Shown: in pieces, positions 30,000 through 41,221 of the stretch
Numbering within the stretch: the first letter of the stretch is position 1
Layout of the letters: each line of letters begins with the position of its first letter
NCBI GenBank assembly: GCA_963210315.1
Contig: OY723301.1
Location: 1,860,001 to 1,924,000 of the forward strand
Source: Rhynchopus euleeides
Taxonomy: Eukaryota; Euglenozoa; Diplonemea; Diplonemida; Diplonemidae
Reading direction: 5' to 3'
Length of the DNA stretch: 64,000 nt
Notes under the pieces: model-generated
Databases searched by the model: none
Seen by the model: the letters and a program-made list of their open reading frames with translations, nothing else
What the model was told of the DNA's origin: nothing
Program-made: the position numbers and the translations under genes

Positions 30000-30258
30000 T
30001 GCAGGGAAGATAGCTCGGCGTGAAAAATAACCTGATGCCATGCAAGGTACTCCCCTAGTTTTCAATGGAAATTGGCCCATATCAACAGGAAATGGCTGGA
30101 ACACCCGTCGTTTCAGCAGGTTCACCCGTCGAGTCGACGGGTGCCACCCGTCGACTCGACGGGTGGGCCCGTCGAGTCGACGGGTGCCGCCTGTCGAGTT
30201 TTCACCCGTCGTCCCGACTAGTCGACCCCACCCGTCACTGCCCGACTAGTCCGTGGTG
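30000..30258. repeat. Right TIR arm of D, uninterrupted
   Basis: Reverse complement of 23862-24106 joined to 26480-26500, without element C. It serves as the empty-site reference for the C insertion. It contains several GTCGAGTCGACGGGTG palindromes. Confidence 0.85.
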
Positions 30259-30649
30259 CCTCCTCCTTCCCCCCCCCCCCCTTGATTTGCAACCATATTC
30301 CACATGAGGGATGCTGCATGCTAAGAAAGTAAAAAAAATAAATAAAAAACCAAACAAAGGGGGCCCTCGCTACCAGTCACGGGTCGTCACGGCTCGTCAG
30401 TGAGTCAGGGGGCTTTTTTGGCTGGCCTGGGGAGAAGGGTGAATTTTCAGGTTTTTGGCTGACTACGAGTCACTACGAGTCACTTGACTGGTAGCGAGGC
30501 CGGTCTGGAACTCCGGGTGGGGACTTGGCACAATATGAGAAAATTCCACCCAGAAGTCCAGACCGGCCTCGCTACCAGTCACGTGACTCATAGTGACTCG
30601 TAGTGACTCGTAGTGACTCACAGTGGTCCCCACCTCCTGTAGGGGCACT

Positions 30650-33130
30650 CCCCGATTCCCCCCAGCAAATTAGTGTACTTGGTTGATTCCCCCCGATTCC
30701 CCCCAGTACATTGTCGTACTTGGTCGATTCCCCCCGATTCCCCCCAGTACATTGTCGTACTTGGACGATTCCCCCCGATTCCCCCCAGGACATTGTCATA
30801 CTTGGACTATTCCCCCCGATTCCCCCCAGGACATTGTCATACTTGGACTATTCCCCCCGATTCCCCCCAGGACATTGTCATACTTGGACGATTCCCCCCG
30901 ATTCCCCCCAGTACATTGTCATACTTGGACGATTCCCCCCGATTCCCCCCAGTACATTGTCATACTTGGACGATTCCCCCCGATTCCCCCCAGTACATAG
31001 TCGTACTCGGACGATTCCCCCCGATTCCCCCCAGGACATTGTCATACTTGGACGATTCCCCCCGATTCCCCCCAGTACATTGTCATACTTGGACGATTCC
31101 CCCCAGGACATTGTCATACTTGGACGATTCCCCCCGATTCCCCCCAGTACATTGTCGTACTTGGACGATTCCCCCCGATTCCCCCCAGTACATTGTCGTA
31201 CTTGGACGATTCCCCCCGATTCCCCCCAGTACATTGTCATACTTGGACGATTCCCCCCGATTCCCCCCAGTACATTGTCATACTTGGACGATTCCCCCCG
31301 ATTCCCCCCAGTACATAGTCGTACTCGGACGATTCCCCCCGATTCCCCCCAGGACATTGTCATACTTGGACGATTCCCCCCGATTCCCCCCAGTACATTG
31401 TCATACTTGGACGATTCCCCCCAGGACATTGTCATACTTGGACGATTCCCCCCGATTCCCCCCAGTACATTGTCGTACTTGGACGATTCCCCCCGATTCC
31501 CCCCAGTACATTGTCGTACTTGGACGATTCCCCCCGATTCCCCCCAGTACATTGTCATACTTGGACGATTCCCCCCGATTCCCCCCAGGACATTGTCATA
31601 CTTGGACGATTCCCCCCGATTCCCCCCAGTACATTGTCGTACTTGGACGATTCCCCCCGATTCCCCCCAGGACATTGTCATACTTGGACGATTCCCCCCG
31701 ATTCCCCCCAGTACATTGTCGTACTTGGACGATTCCCCCCGATTCCCCCCAGTACATTGTCATACTTGGACGATTCCCCCCGATTCCCCCCAGTACATTG
31801 TCATACTTGGACGATTCCCCCCGATTCCCCCCAGGACATTGTCATACTTGGACGATTCCCCCCGATTCCCCCCAGTACATTGTCATACTTGGACGATTCC
31901 CCCCGATTCCCCCCAGTACATTGTCGTACTTGGACGATTCCCCCCGATTCCCCCCAGGACATTGTCATACTTGGACGATTCCCCCCGATTCCCCCCAGTA
32001 CATAGTCGTACTCGGACGATTCCCCCCGATTCCCCCCAGGACATTGTCATACTTGGACGATTCCCCCCGATTCCCCCCAGTACATTGTCATACTTGGACG
32101 ATTCCCCCCAGGACATTGTCATACTTGGACGATTCCCCCCGATTCCCCCCAGTACATTGTCGTACTTGGACGATTCCCCCCGATTCCCCCCAGGACATTG
32201 TCATACTTGGACGATTCCCCCCGATTCCCCCCAGTACATAGTCGTACTCGGACGATTCCCCCCGATTCCCCCCAGTACATTGTCGTACTTGGACGATTCC
32301 CCCCGATTCCCCCCAGTACATTGTCGTACTTGGACGATTCCCCCCGATTCCCCCCAGTACATTGTCATACTTGGACGATTCCCCCCGATTCCCCCCAGTA
32401 CATTGTCATACTTGGACGATTCCCCCCGATTCCCCCCAGGACATTGTCATACTTGGACGATTCCCCCCGATTCCCCCCAGTACATTGTCATACTTGGACG
32501 ATTCCCCCCGATTCCCCCCAGTACATTGTCGTACTTGGACGATTCCCCCCGATTCCCCCCAGGACATTGTCATACTTGGACGATTCCCCCCGATTCCCCC
32601 CAGTACATAGTCGTACTCGGACGATTCCCCCCGATTCCCCCCAGGACATTGTCATACTTGGACGATTCCCCCCGATTCCCCCCAGTACATTGTCATACTT
32701 GGACGATTCCCCCCAGGACATTGTCATACTTGGACGATTCCCCCCGATTCCCCCCAGTACATTGTCGTACTTGGACGATTCCCCCCGATTCCCCCCAGTA
32801 CATTGTCGTACTTGGACGATTCCCCCCGATTCCCCCCAGTACATTGTCATACTTGGACGATTCCCCCCGATTCCCCCCAGGACATTGTCATACTTGGACG
32901 ATTCCCCCCGATTCCCCCCAGTACATTGTCGTACTTGGACGATTCCCCCCGATTCCCCCCAGTACATTGTCATACTTGGACGATTCCCCCCGATTCCCCC
33001 CAGGACATTGTCATACTTGGACGATTCCCCCCGATTCCCCCCAGTACATTGTCGTACTTGGACGATTCCCCCCGATTCCCCCCAGTACATTGTCGTACTT
33101 GGCGGATTCTCCCCGATTCCCCCCCCAGGA
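30650..33130 (+). repeat. 41-bp minisatellite array, about 60 units
   Basis: Same unit as in A, mostly in GTACATTGTC/GGACATTGTC variants. Some units have lost one GATTCCCCCC block (31 bp). A higher-order repeat is visible: the rare variant TACATAGTCGTACTCGG recurs at about 30995, 31312, 31998, 32233 and 32600, and the 316 bp between the first two are duplicated. All plus frames are open because there is no stop in the unit. Confidence 0.95.
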
Positions 33131-33332
33131 CAAAGTCGCCGGAAAAGTCTTTCATGCTCACAGTAGCGGCATCCCGCGCCAGGAGTACTGGTATCAGCAG
33201 GTCGGCCCCCTCTCCCCCCCCCCCCCTCGAGGTTGCTTCCCTCCCTGTGTAGTTGGCCGCTTCTGCCCTTGACGGTCATTGCTGTTGTTCTTCAATCAGA
33301 TCCCCTGCAGGAGGTTACGTGGATCACTGATT

Positions 33333-35972
33333 ATGACACGGTCCAGGGTCGCGGACCAGCGTTTCGCCGCTTGTGCCGCTGCTATTCGCTGTTTCCTCCG
33401 AGACACACAGCCCCCCTTGCGCCTCTGCAACCATCTGGGTTTGTCGGGTTACCTGGAGCCCCTACTGGCCGGAGACGATACGGGGTACGGTAAGACCCTC
33501 ATCGGACGGGCGCTCAACTCGCTGTTCACTTCGCCGAAAGGTTGGGAAGTCATCCCTGGACTGCTGACGAGGAAGGCGGAGTCTCGAGGCCGCAAGGAGG
33601 CTGTACGTTTCTGTGTCCATGTGGGCCTTCCTCTCTGCCCATGTGAACAGTCTGCTCCGCCACCTCAGCCCGCCTCGCGCAATTCGCCTGCTGCGCCCAG
33701 ACCATCTACTCCTGGTGACTCTACTGCTTCGTCGCCGCGTTCGCCTGCTCCCTCGACGATTCCGGTGCAGCCTCCGCCCCCCTCGATGTCCGCTGACACG
33801 TCTCCGATGGCTACTGCTTCCTCCCCGCGTCCGCCACCCCCTCTGTCTTCTGCGCCCCCTCCGGCCGCTACGAATCCGGTGCAGTCTCCGCCCCCCGTCA
33901 CGACTTCAGATGCTGCTCCCACCACATCGACGCCGCCTGCTGCGCCCGAACCCTCTACACCTGGTGAGGCTACTGCTTCGTCGCGCCCGCCACCCCCTCC
34001 GCCCGCCGCTACGAATCCGGTGCAGTCTCCGCCCCCCCCGACATCTGGTAACGCAACGCCGCCCACCGCTTCTCCGAACAACTCGACCACTGCTCCTCTT
34101 CCGACAGGTCCTGTCAGGGCCTGTGGCCTGCCGAACCTCTCGTGCACATGCTATCTCAACAGCGTGTTGCAGTTGCTGCGTGGGTCCGCGGCATTCCGCT
34201 GCGCAGTGAGAGATGATTCGAATCCGAACGCTGTGTCCTCGGCCCTACGTGACGTGTTCGCACGGATGGACACCCCACAGCCCCGAACAAGGTCATCGAA
34301 AAACAAGTGCCCCGTCATCTCCGGGCAGCCGATGCATGCGCTGGTGAAGGCACTGCCACCGAGGTGGCACGACACCACGGTGCAGGAGGACGCGACCGAG
34401 TGGATGCGCGCCCTCTTGACTGGGTGCGACAGCCAGGCCGTGTTCCGGCCCTTTGAGTTCCGGCTCCCTGTGGCCACGAAGTGCTCCCAGTGTAATCTGG
34501 AGAAGGTGGCCAAGTGTAATCTGCCAAATACATCCGTCAAGTGTAATCTGCAGAAGGTGACGCAGGAGTTCGCAGCGAAGAAGGTGCGTGCAGAACAGGC
34601 CTCGGCTGCGGAATCTCCCAAGGAGCGGGTCCAGAGGCAGCTGAACGAGGTGAAGGCGAAGTTGCGCCGCCAGTTTGAGGCTGATAGGGCTCGTGCAAAT
34701 GACGTCAAGCACCCCTTGATCGGTCTCTCGATAAACGAGATCCTGGCCGAGCAGACGCACGACTGGGACAAGCTGTGCAAGGGGAAGGCGAAGAGTCTCA
34801 CCGGCTACCCCCCCTACATGCTTGAAATGTTCTTCCGGAAGTACGGGTCAAGCATCTTCACGGAAAAACATCAGTTGGTCGTATTCTACTACCTCTTCAG
34901 AAAGCCGCTCAAAACCGCCCTGTCAGACCCCTTCACCTTCGACCTGTCTTCTGACAAGTGCCGCGACATGCTCAACGAAGGGCTGATGTACTGCGGCCTC
35001 TTCCTGAACGAAGTCCAGCTTGTCTCTGACAGGCGTATCGAGGACGAGTTCAACCACGCCCCTCTCCTGCCTGCAAGCACCATGCTGATCGACGTCTTCC
35101 CGGTGCCCGTCTCCAGAAGCTACCTTTATGCGGCTAACTGGAGCGGGTACTACAAGAGGCCCGTTCTGAAGTTTCAGATGGGCACCAACAAGTACGGCCT
35201 CATCGTGTTCTTCACGGGTGGCCATGCTGGTGCTATCCCTGACTCGCACCTGTGGGGCACTTCCTCCACATCCGCATTCGCGCACCAGCCCAACTTGGTG
35301 CCCGACGGCGACGTTGTGCTTGCGGATGGCGCATACGCGGGAGCCAAGCAGTGCGTGACTGGGAGTCGCTGCTACTCGAGGAAGGGGGATGAAAACCGAC
35401 GGGTCCCCATTCCTGACTGTAACCTTCCTGTGGCGGCGCAGAAGATGTACAACGGTTCCCACGGATTCGTTCGTGGAAGGGTGGAGCGGGGAAATGCGCG
35501 TGTGAAGGACTTCAAGATCCTCACGTACCCGTACCATCTCGGGGGCGAGGGTGACTCGCAGTTCCTCGCGCTGTGTGGGAGGGTCGTGGCAGAGCTTCAT
35601 AACTTTCTGTACAAGTATGGCCTCCCCGAACTGCCCATCGGCCCTTACAGGAACCTCGTCGCGGGCCTCATCCCCCAGAAGCCGCGCACTGCCAGCAGAG
35701 TGGTTACGGGTGAGCCTGAGGCTGGCAGTGCTCCACCTGCAGCTTCTGCAACGATTGACACCGAGGAGGACGATGCGTCTGTAGATGACGAGGATGAGTT
35801 TGGCCTTCGGGATGTGGACGTCACTCCGTGGATGCAGGAGGTGCAGGGCGTGTTGGACTGCTTCCCGGAGAACGGCAGTGGTGAAACCCCAGATGTCGTC
35901 GACAAGCTCTTACAGAGCACTGCCGGGAACGATCCCGATGCAGACTGGCACGAGTTCTCCGGTTCGGCGTGA
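33333..35972 (+). CDS. USP-box/DDE transposase fusion protein
   Basis: The ORF of 879 residues starts at the ATG at 33333, after a pyrimidine tract ending in AG; the frame is open upstream without another ATG. Order: N-terminal 1-90; Pro/Ser/Thr-rich linker 95-255; ubiquitin-specific-protease Cys box GLPNLSCTCYLNSVLQLL (265-282, Cys273, oxyanion Asn268 kept); QDA box VQEDATEWMRALL (350-362); three CNL-type repeats (CSQCNLEKV, KCNLPNTSV, KCNLQKVT); a charged coiled coil; an HTH-like region; then a DDE_Tnp_4-type domain with Asp587 (MLIDVFPVPV), Asp665 (VVLADGAYAG) and Glu718 (FVRGRVERGNARV), with GGHAGAIPDSHLW between; acidic tail. The USP His box is absent, so deubiquitinase activity is unlikely. 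The DDE domain would cut and join DNA at the B/A/MITE ends. It is the only gene of B and is in one frame, so the fusion is not a simple frameshift product. Confidence 0.85.
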   Translation: MTRSRVADQRFAACAAAIRCFLRDTQPPLRLCNHLGLSGYLEPLLAGDDTGYGKTLIGRALNSLFTSPKGWEVIPGLLTRKAESRGRKEAVRFCVHVGLPLCPCEQSAPPPQPASRNSPAAPRPSTPGDSTASSPRSPAPSTIPVQPPPPSMSADTSPMATASSPRPPPPLSSAPPPAATNPVQSPPPVTTSDAAPTTSTPPAAPEPSTPGEATASSRPPPPPPAATNPVQSPPPPTSGNATPPTASPNNSTTAPLPTGPVRACGLPNLSCTCYLNSVLQLLRGSAAFRCAVRDDSNPNAVSSALRDVFARMDTPQPRTRSSKNKCPVISGQPMHALVKALPPRWHDTTVQEDATEWMRALLTGCDSQAVFRPFEFRLPVATKCSQCNLEKVAKCNLPNTSVKCNLQKVTQEFAAKKVRAEQASAAESPKERVQRQLNEVKAKLRRQFEADRARANDVKHPLIGLSINEILAEQTHDWDKLCKGKAKSLTGYPPYMLEMFFRKYGSSIFTEKHQLVVFYYLFRKPLKTALSDPFTFDLSSDKCRDMLNEGLMYCGLFLNEVQLVSDRRIEDEFNHAPLLPASTMLIDVFPVPVSRSYLYAANWSGYYKRPVLKFQMGTNKYGLIVFFTGGHAGAIPDSHLWGTSSTSAFAHQPNLVPDGDVVLADGAYAGAKQCVTGSRCYSRKGDENRRVPIPDCNLPVAAQKMYNGSHGFVRGRVERGNARVKDFKILTYPYHLGGEGDSQFLALCGRVVAELHNFLYKYGLPELPIGPYRNLVAGLIPQKPRTASRVVTGEPEAGSAPPAASATIDTEEDDASVDDEDEFGLRDVDVTPWMQEVQGVLDCFPENGSGETPDVVDKLLQSTAGNDPDADWHEFSGSA

Positions 35973-36423
35973 TATATGTTCTGCCCCCCCCCCCTCTCCC
36001 TTGCTTCTCCTAACATCTGTTCCCGTTTGTGATTCGTCTCTGTCTTCTACTTCCACAACCCCCCCCCCCCCACGTACGAGCGAAGCTTGCCTAAACCCCC
36101 TGCCCCGCATGAGACTAGTGAGGAAAAGAAGGTGGTGCATCAGCTGCACACCGCACTCCGCTGATTCATCAAGCAGCCCCCCCCCCCCCCCCGGGGACCC
36201 CACTGCGAGTCACTCGCAGTCACTCTGGTTTGCGATTTTTACACCAACTCGCCATAGAGCGACCCAAACCTGCTTTGGGACGAGTCACGCCGGCATAATT
36301 TTCGAGATTCGGGGTTCAAATATGCTCCCCAGGCTAGGGACCCCCCAACTCCCCTGACTCTTTTTTTAAGCGTTTTTCCGCTCATTTTTTCTCACTTTTT
36401 CTCACCCGGTAGCGAAGGCCCCC
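35973..36423. other. Right subterminal region of B
   Basis: Non-coding. It contains AC-flanked C-runs, then GCGAGTCACTCGCAGTCAC and a block shared with A (CTCCCCAGGCTAGGGACCCC, CTCATTTTTTCTCACTTTTT), ending at the TIR. Confidence 0.8.
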
Positions 36424-36430
36424 AAACAAA

Positions 36431-37735
36431 CACAACACATTCATTCAGATTTGGCAAAACTCATTGAAACCCCACATTGCTCCTGCCCCCAACATTTCAC
36501 GTGTGCTCATGCTCCACCCATTGCCCCTCTCTTGGCCTGGGAAAGAGTATTATACGGCAGGAGAGGGCAAGGGGGGTGGAGATGGGGGGTGGGTGCCGAT
36601 CGACGTGGCTGCCGTGTGTTTATGGTTCCTTTCATTCATCTCTCCTTGATCTTCAACCGCAGGATTTTCTCTCAGTGTGGATGAAAAAGGCGAACTCGGA
36701 ACCCGCTGCTGCAGCGGGTTAACCGGATGAATGCACCGCCACGTCTGATTGTCCTGTCTTGCGCCCTGCCCCCCCCCCCCCCCCCCCCCAGTCACACCCC
36801 GACCCTCCCTCATCCCTTCCCCTGCAGCAAACCGACTGAGAATCTCCCGCGATCTCAGGTGATCTCTGCATTTGGCTCAAGGGATGGGGTGGGGGTTGAG
36901 TTGACTGGCACGCCTTTCCTTATCCCCCCATAGCCCCCCCCCACCCCCCCCCCCCTGCAATAAGGCAGGGGTTGCCTATCCAGCACGATACTGCTGCGTG
37001 ATATCGGCAGTATCTGCATGCAAAAGATAATCGGGCAGCCTTTCCGGATACACCCATGTGGCGTGGGTGCTGGCCATGCTGTGGGTCTCGTTGTGAAGAA
37101 AACACAGGCACACCCATTCTTCCTGAAGGGTCTGGTGAAGAACGGTATACCAACGCAGAACACGTCGTGAAAAATCGGAAGGCTGGTCAGTGAGTGAAGC
37201 CGTTGCTGCTGGATGTCGCTGTGCGGCTGCCCCCTCCCTTATCGGGATGGAGGACGTCGGCGGCAACCCCAAATCAGAGAGCCGGACATCTCGCCCTGGT
37301 TGGCAACGTTCGCTGATGCCAGTTGAAAAGGCCTTACAACTCACCAGGCATGTTCCGCACACACACGACGGCCGTTCAAATCGTTCAACACAGGTGTTCG
37401 TTTGATGGGGAAAAAAGGCTGTCTTCAGCTCGCACCTTGATAGCAATTCGAGGTTATGCTGAAACCGCCTGATTTCATCACTCCGCCGCTGCCTGCAGCG
37501 GCCTGTGTACCGGACCGCCGAGGAAGCTGGAGTGCAGGGTGCTGGTAACAGGACCCCCTTGTCAAAGGAGTAGTTTACATCCACAGCAGGTCAGACCACC
37601 CTCTTCCTGCCTCCCCACCACACCGTTGGGGATTTATTGTTTCCAGGCTGCTTCGGTTTCACGTTTTTTTTAGCTGAAGAAGCGCAGAGGTTTCCTTCCG
37701 TGCCCCTGCCGCCCCACACTCCCCCCCCCCCCCTA
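36431..37735. other. Intergenic, no gene seen
   Basis: It holds C-runs at 36769-36790 and 36938-36954, and an AATCGTTCA-type motif (CGTTCAAATCGTTCA) at 37374. Short frames lack domains. Confidence 0.6.
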
Positions 37736-38710
37736 GGGGGGGTCAAATGCCACCCTTTTACGTGGACAAACACGATTTTTCAAAAAACCGGCGCAGAGGC
37801 CCCAAAGCCCCCGTAAACCCTCCAAACCCCCCCAGATCGGTCCGGAAACCCATCGAACCCCACTTTTCCACCATTCCGGGCACCTCAGGTGCCCGAATTG
37901 GGGTACCTAAATTTTGTGCCACCGTTTGGTACCGTACAGTGCCACTGTGTGGGAGGTTGGAAAAGAAAATGCCCCAACACACCACATCTGAGGGTTGCAA
38001 TGCATGTTGCTTGCCAACCACGTCATCCGGTGGGTGTCAGGCGCTATGTAGGTGGCATTAGCCAGGTCTTCGATGTGTTCTGGCTTGTATATATACCTCC
38101 CTGCCACCATGCACCGGGAGGCTGCCTGTAGGTACGGAACAGTCCAGATGGTCGTGTGATTCCTGTGCAGCAGTGCTCCACAACCGGGATGTGTTGACAA
38201 CGACTGTTGCAACACGAGCTGTACATTCCGGGAACACATGAAGTGCGCTGTCGTGGTACCCATTGTGCCAGAATTGGTAGTTGCTGCGGTCTACTTTGCC
38301 TGGCCCAAGAGCACTGGTACTGAACGGTGCAATATGCGTGGCGAGGTGAATACAACGGAAGCGCGCAAAGTCAATACAGCTCTCGGATGGCGGGTGGACC
38401 GAGTACAATACGCTCTCTGTGGCTGGTGTGGGGGACAAAGGCAGTGCCTGTGCCGCAGGCAGGGAGGTATATATACAAGCCAGAACACATCGAAGACCTG
38501 GCCAATGCCACCTACACTGTACGGTACCAAACGGTGGCACAAAATTTAGGTACCCCAATTCGGGCACCTGAGGTGCCCGGAATGGTGGAAAAGTGGGGTT
38601 CGATGGGTTTCCGGACCGATCTGGGGGGGTTTGGAGGGTTTACGGGGGCTTTGGGGCCTCTGCGCCGGTTTTTTGAAAAATCGTGTTTGTCACCCCCATT
38701 TGACCCCCCC
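37736..38710. mobile_element. Element F: MITE with 205-bp TIRs
   Basis: About 205 bp at each end are near-perfect inverted copies (for example GATTTTTCAAAAAACCGGCG, GGTACCTAAATTTTGTGCC). TA flanks both sides (37734-37735, 38711-38712), compatible with a TA target duplication. A second, inner inverted repeat (TAGGTGGCATTAGCCAGGTC, then TTCGATGTGTTCTGGCTTG and TATATATAC) lies at about 38048-38100 and 38463-38512. No coding capacity. Confidence 0.75.
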
Positions 38711-38712
38711 TA

Positions 38713-41221
38713 CCCCCCCCCCCATCCAAAAAATGAAAAATAAATGCGACCACGCCCTAAACGCATCAGATCTGTTTAGTGCGCGGGCTCCACCTCTGGA
38801 GCAACCCACCTCTACACTTAACCCCCGCCCCTTGCGTCTACATCTCTCTCTTCCTGCGCCCGTTGCTTCCTCAACGTCTCTTGTATTGGAGACGCATTTC
38901 GCTCGTGAAGCACAGAGTGTCCAAATACACTAAGACGAGTCATCTGCAAAATGGGGTATCGTGACTGGAAGGTGACACGAACGCACCGCAGTGCGGCCCT
39001 ATGCAGTGAGGATGCCTGATCAGAGATGGCAGAGTGTGCTGCTCCTGGAGAAGGTGTGGCCCAGAAGAACTAAAATACAGACCTGCTCGGAGAACGGTGA
39101 AAAGAGAATCGTTCAAAACTACTCACATGCGACATGGGGAGGGAAGAGGGGGAAGGTATCATATCGTATCGTGGATGCATACACGAGACAATGCCATGTG
39201 CCACGCAGCACGTGTCATCTGCGTCATCTCCACCGACGGCTCTGTGAATGGATGGAGCGACCCCTTCACAATCTATAACGAAGAGCCGGTTATCTCATGA
39301 GGATCAAAAGAGATTCGTTTGTCATTTCTATTTTTGCCTCCAAAAAAAAGTATCATTGAAAAGTTGAGTTAGACATCACGACGACATACTCACGCACCCT
39401 ACACACACACACAGGTTGGCACTGTGCACAGTCACAACTAGTGGTTCTCAAAAGGTTCAAATCACAACCACCATCCACAGTGCACAGATCACAGGCGGGC
39501 TGTAACAACGCCCACCCGCTCAAGGCCCCTGAACGCAGCAACAAAGAAAATCATGGGCCCCCGAAAAATAGGAAACCGAAAAAAATATCACCGCCACTGC
39601 ACAGCTTAGTGGGGCTGTGGCTTTGACAACGGGCCCACTTAATTCCTGATCAACACACAAAAATACACACTCTCGCGCTGTGGGGGCAGCCGCGCCAGGT
39701 CTTACCCTGCCCTATCCAAAACGCGGCCACGCCACACACAGTGGAGGGGAGGAGGGAGGGAGGTCAGATCTAAGCCTCACATTCTATATCGCTACCTGCC
39801 CTGCCCTCCTGGATCTCTCTCTCTCCCTCCCTCCCTCCCAGCACAGCGGACGTCATCAAGCGAATCAAGCGTTTGGCTGAAAATTATGGTGGCGGAGGGG
39901 GAGGGCAGGTAGCGATGCCGCGCCGCGGTTTTTTTGTCAAAGAAGTGAACTGCTGTGTGTGGAGCTGTTCATCGCATTCCCTCCTTTCTTTTTGTGTTTG
40001 TGTTGCTCCCTCAAACAAAAACCCTGCCCTCCATGGGGGACACGCCCGGCAGATTTTTTTTATAAAAAAAAACTGCAAGGGGAAAATTGCAAGGTTTTGC
40101 GGGGTTTTGCTACGAACACCGCCATAAAAACATCGTTCAAATCGCCCAATCTCATCCCTCCTCTCTACCCCACCTCATCCCACCCTCCGGAGTTGGCCTA
40201 ACAACAGGACAAACCCAAGGCCCGTCTCAAGAGAAGGCCATCACGCCCGACAGACAGTGTATCCCAAGGGAGGAGAGGCTTATTTGACCGGGGCGATTTC
40301 TCATCATTCGCCCCCGCTCCCTGCGTGCTGCCCTCGCCTCCCCCCTCTCCTCCTCTGTTCCGCCCCAGAAGGCCACCACACCCCTACCCCCACCCCCCGA
40401 GAGCCGTGACTCAACAAAGGGCGAATCTATCGCGTTCCGGTGGGGGGGGGGGGGGTCGTTCAAAAATTCATACTCCATTCCCCCACCCACCCACCCCCTG
40501 CCCTGCCCTGCAGCAGCGAGTGAAAAGGAAGGTCAAAAAACTCTGTGCCTCCCATTTTTTCGACTCCATCGATCCCCACCTCACCCCCCCCCCCCCCTCG
40601 CACCTGCTCATTCGCCTGCATCCCCCTTCCTCAGCCCCCCTGGAGGGGGGGGGGTCCCCTTGCCCCTTCAGATTTACACCACACGCATTTGATATTTTTT
40701 TTGGAGCTGCGGGTTTCCCCAACAGGATGTATTTTTGGCAGCGATGAATCATGATGTTTTTGGTATACTTTTTTTTTTGCTGTCAACTTCACGATCCAGC
40801 GGGGGCGGGTGGCCTCAGTTATTGTGGGGAGCGGGAATGCCGTGCTCTGTCTGAGCTCTGGGGCGATGCACGCGGCATGCACCTCCATACAACGGTGCGG
40901 CAGGGTGCATCGTTTTGCAGATGCTCGACGTGGTGGTTGTTAATCTGGGAGGGGGGTGGGGGGTGGCCTCGGTAAAATCTGGCCAAAAGGAAAAGGCAAT
41001 CGTTCATATCGTTCAACACCCCCCCCCCCTAGGCCCCCAGATGTCCTTGAGAAAAACTGTAATTTTTTTTGAAATATCCAGGTCTGGAGGTCAACAGTGC
41101 CAACCCACCCCCAAACCCACTCCGGATATGAATTTCCGGAGGTTTTTACCCACTTTTGGGCCCACCAACCCTCATTTTTGGCCATTTTTTGGCATTTTTT
41201 TCGCTTTTCTGGGGTGAGTCC
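38713..41221. other. Intergenic, no gene seen
   Basis: Microsatellite and C/G-run DNA with AATCGTTCA-like words at 39104, 40133, 40457 and 40999. Nothing with a recognisable domain. Confidence 0.6.

Larger units (their letters stand above)
23862..30258 (-). mobile_element. Transposon D: long-TIR element with two genes
   Basis: The ends CACCACGGACTAGTCG are inverted (23862-23877, 30243-30258). Inverted similarity continues for about 270 bp on each side, including palindromic ACCCGTCGAGTCGACGGGT-type words, GTTCCAGCCATTTCCTGTTG and CATGGCATCAGG. CC flanks both ends, a weak 2-bp target duplication. Genes lie on the minus strand: accessory protein, then transposase-like protein. Element C (24107-26477) is inserted in the left arm. 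The CAC...GTG ends and 2-bp duplication are reminiscent of the CACTA/Mirage/Chapaev group, but the assignment is open. Confidence 0.85.
30359..36423 (+). mobile_element. Transposon B: autonomous Harbinger-like element
   Basis: The ends are GGGGGCCCTCGCTACC and, inverted, GGGGGCCTTCGCTACC. The flanks share AAACAAA (30352-30358, 36424-36430); since transposon A and the MITE have 3-bp duplications, the real duplication may be AAA with the remainder chance in A-rich DNA. The left 330 bp match transposon A, then come a 2.5-kb 41-bp array and one large ORF. The DDE residues and 3-bp duplications agree with the PIF/Harbinger superfamily. Confidence 0.85.

Noticed and set aside
18745-33272. Proline-rich repeat proteins of 286 to 853 codons read from the 41-bp arrays
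   Set aside because: The 41-bp unit contains no stop in any plus frame and its length is not a multiple of three, so all frames remain open automatically. The frames overlap each other and have no start context.
39440-39480. tRNA gene suggested by GGTTCAAATC (B box-like)
   Set aside because: No cloverleaf can be drawn: there is no A box at the right distance and no acceptor stem pairing.
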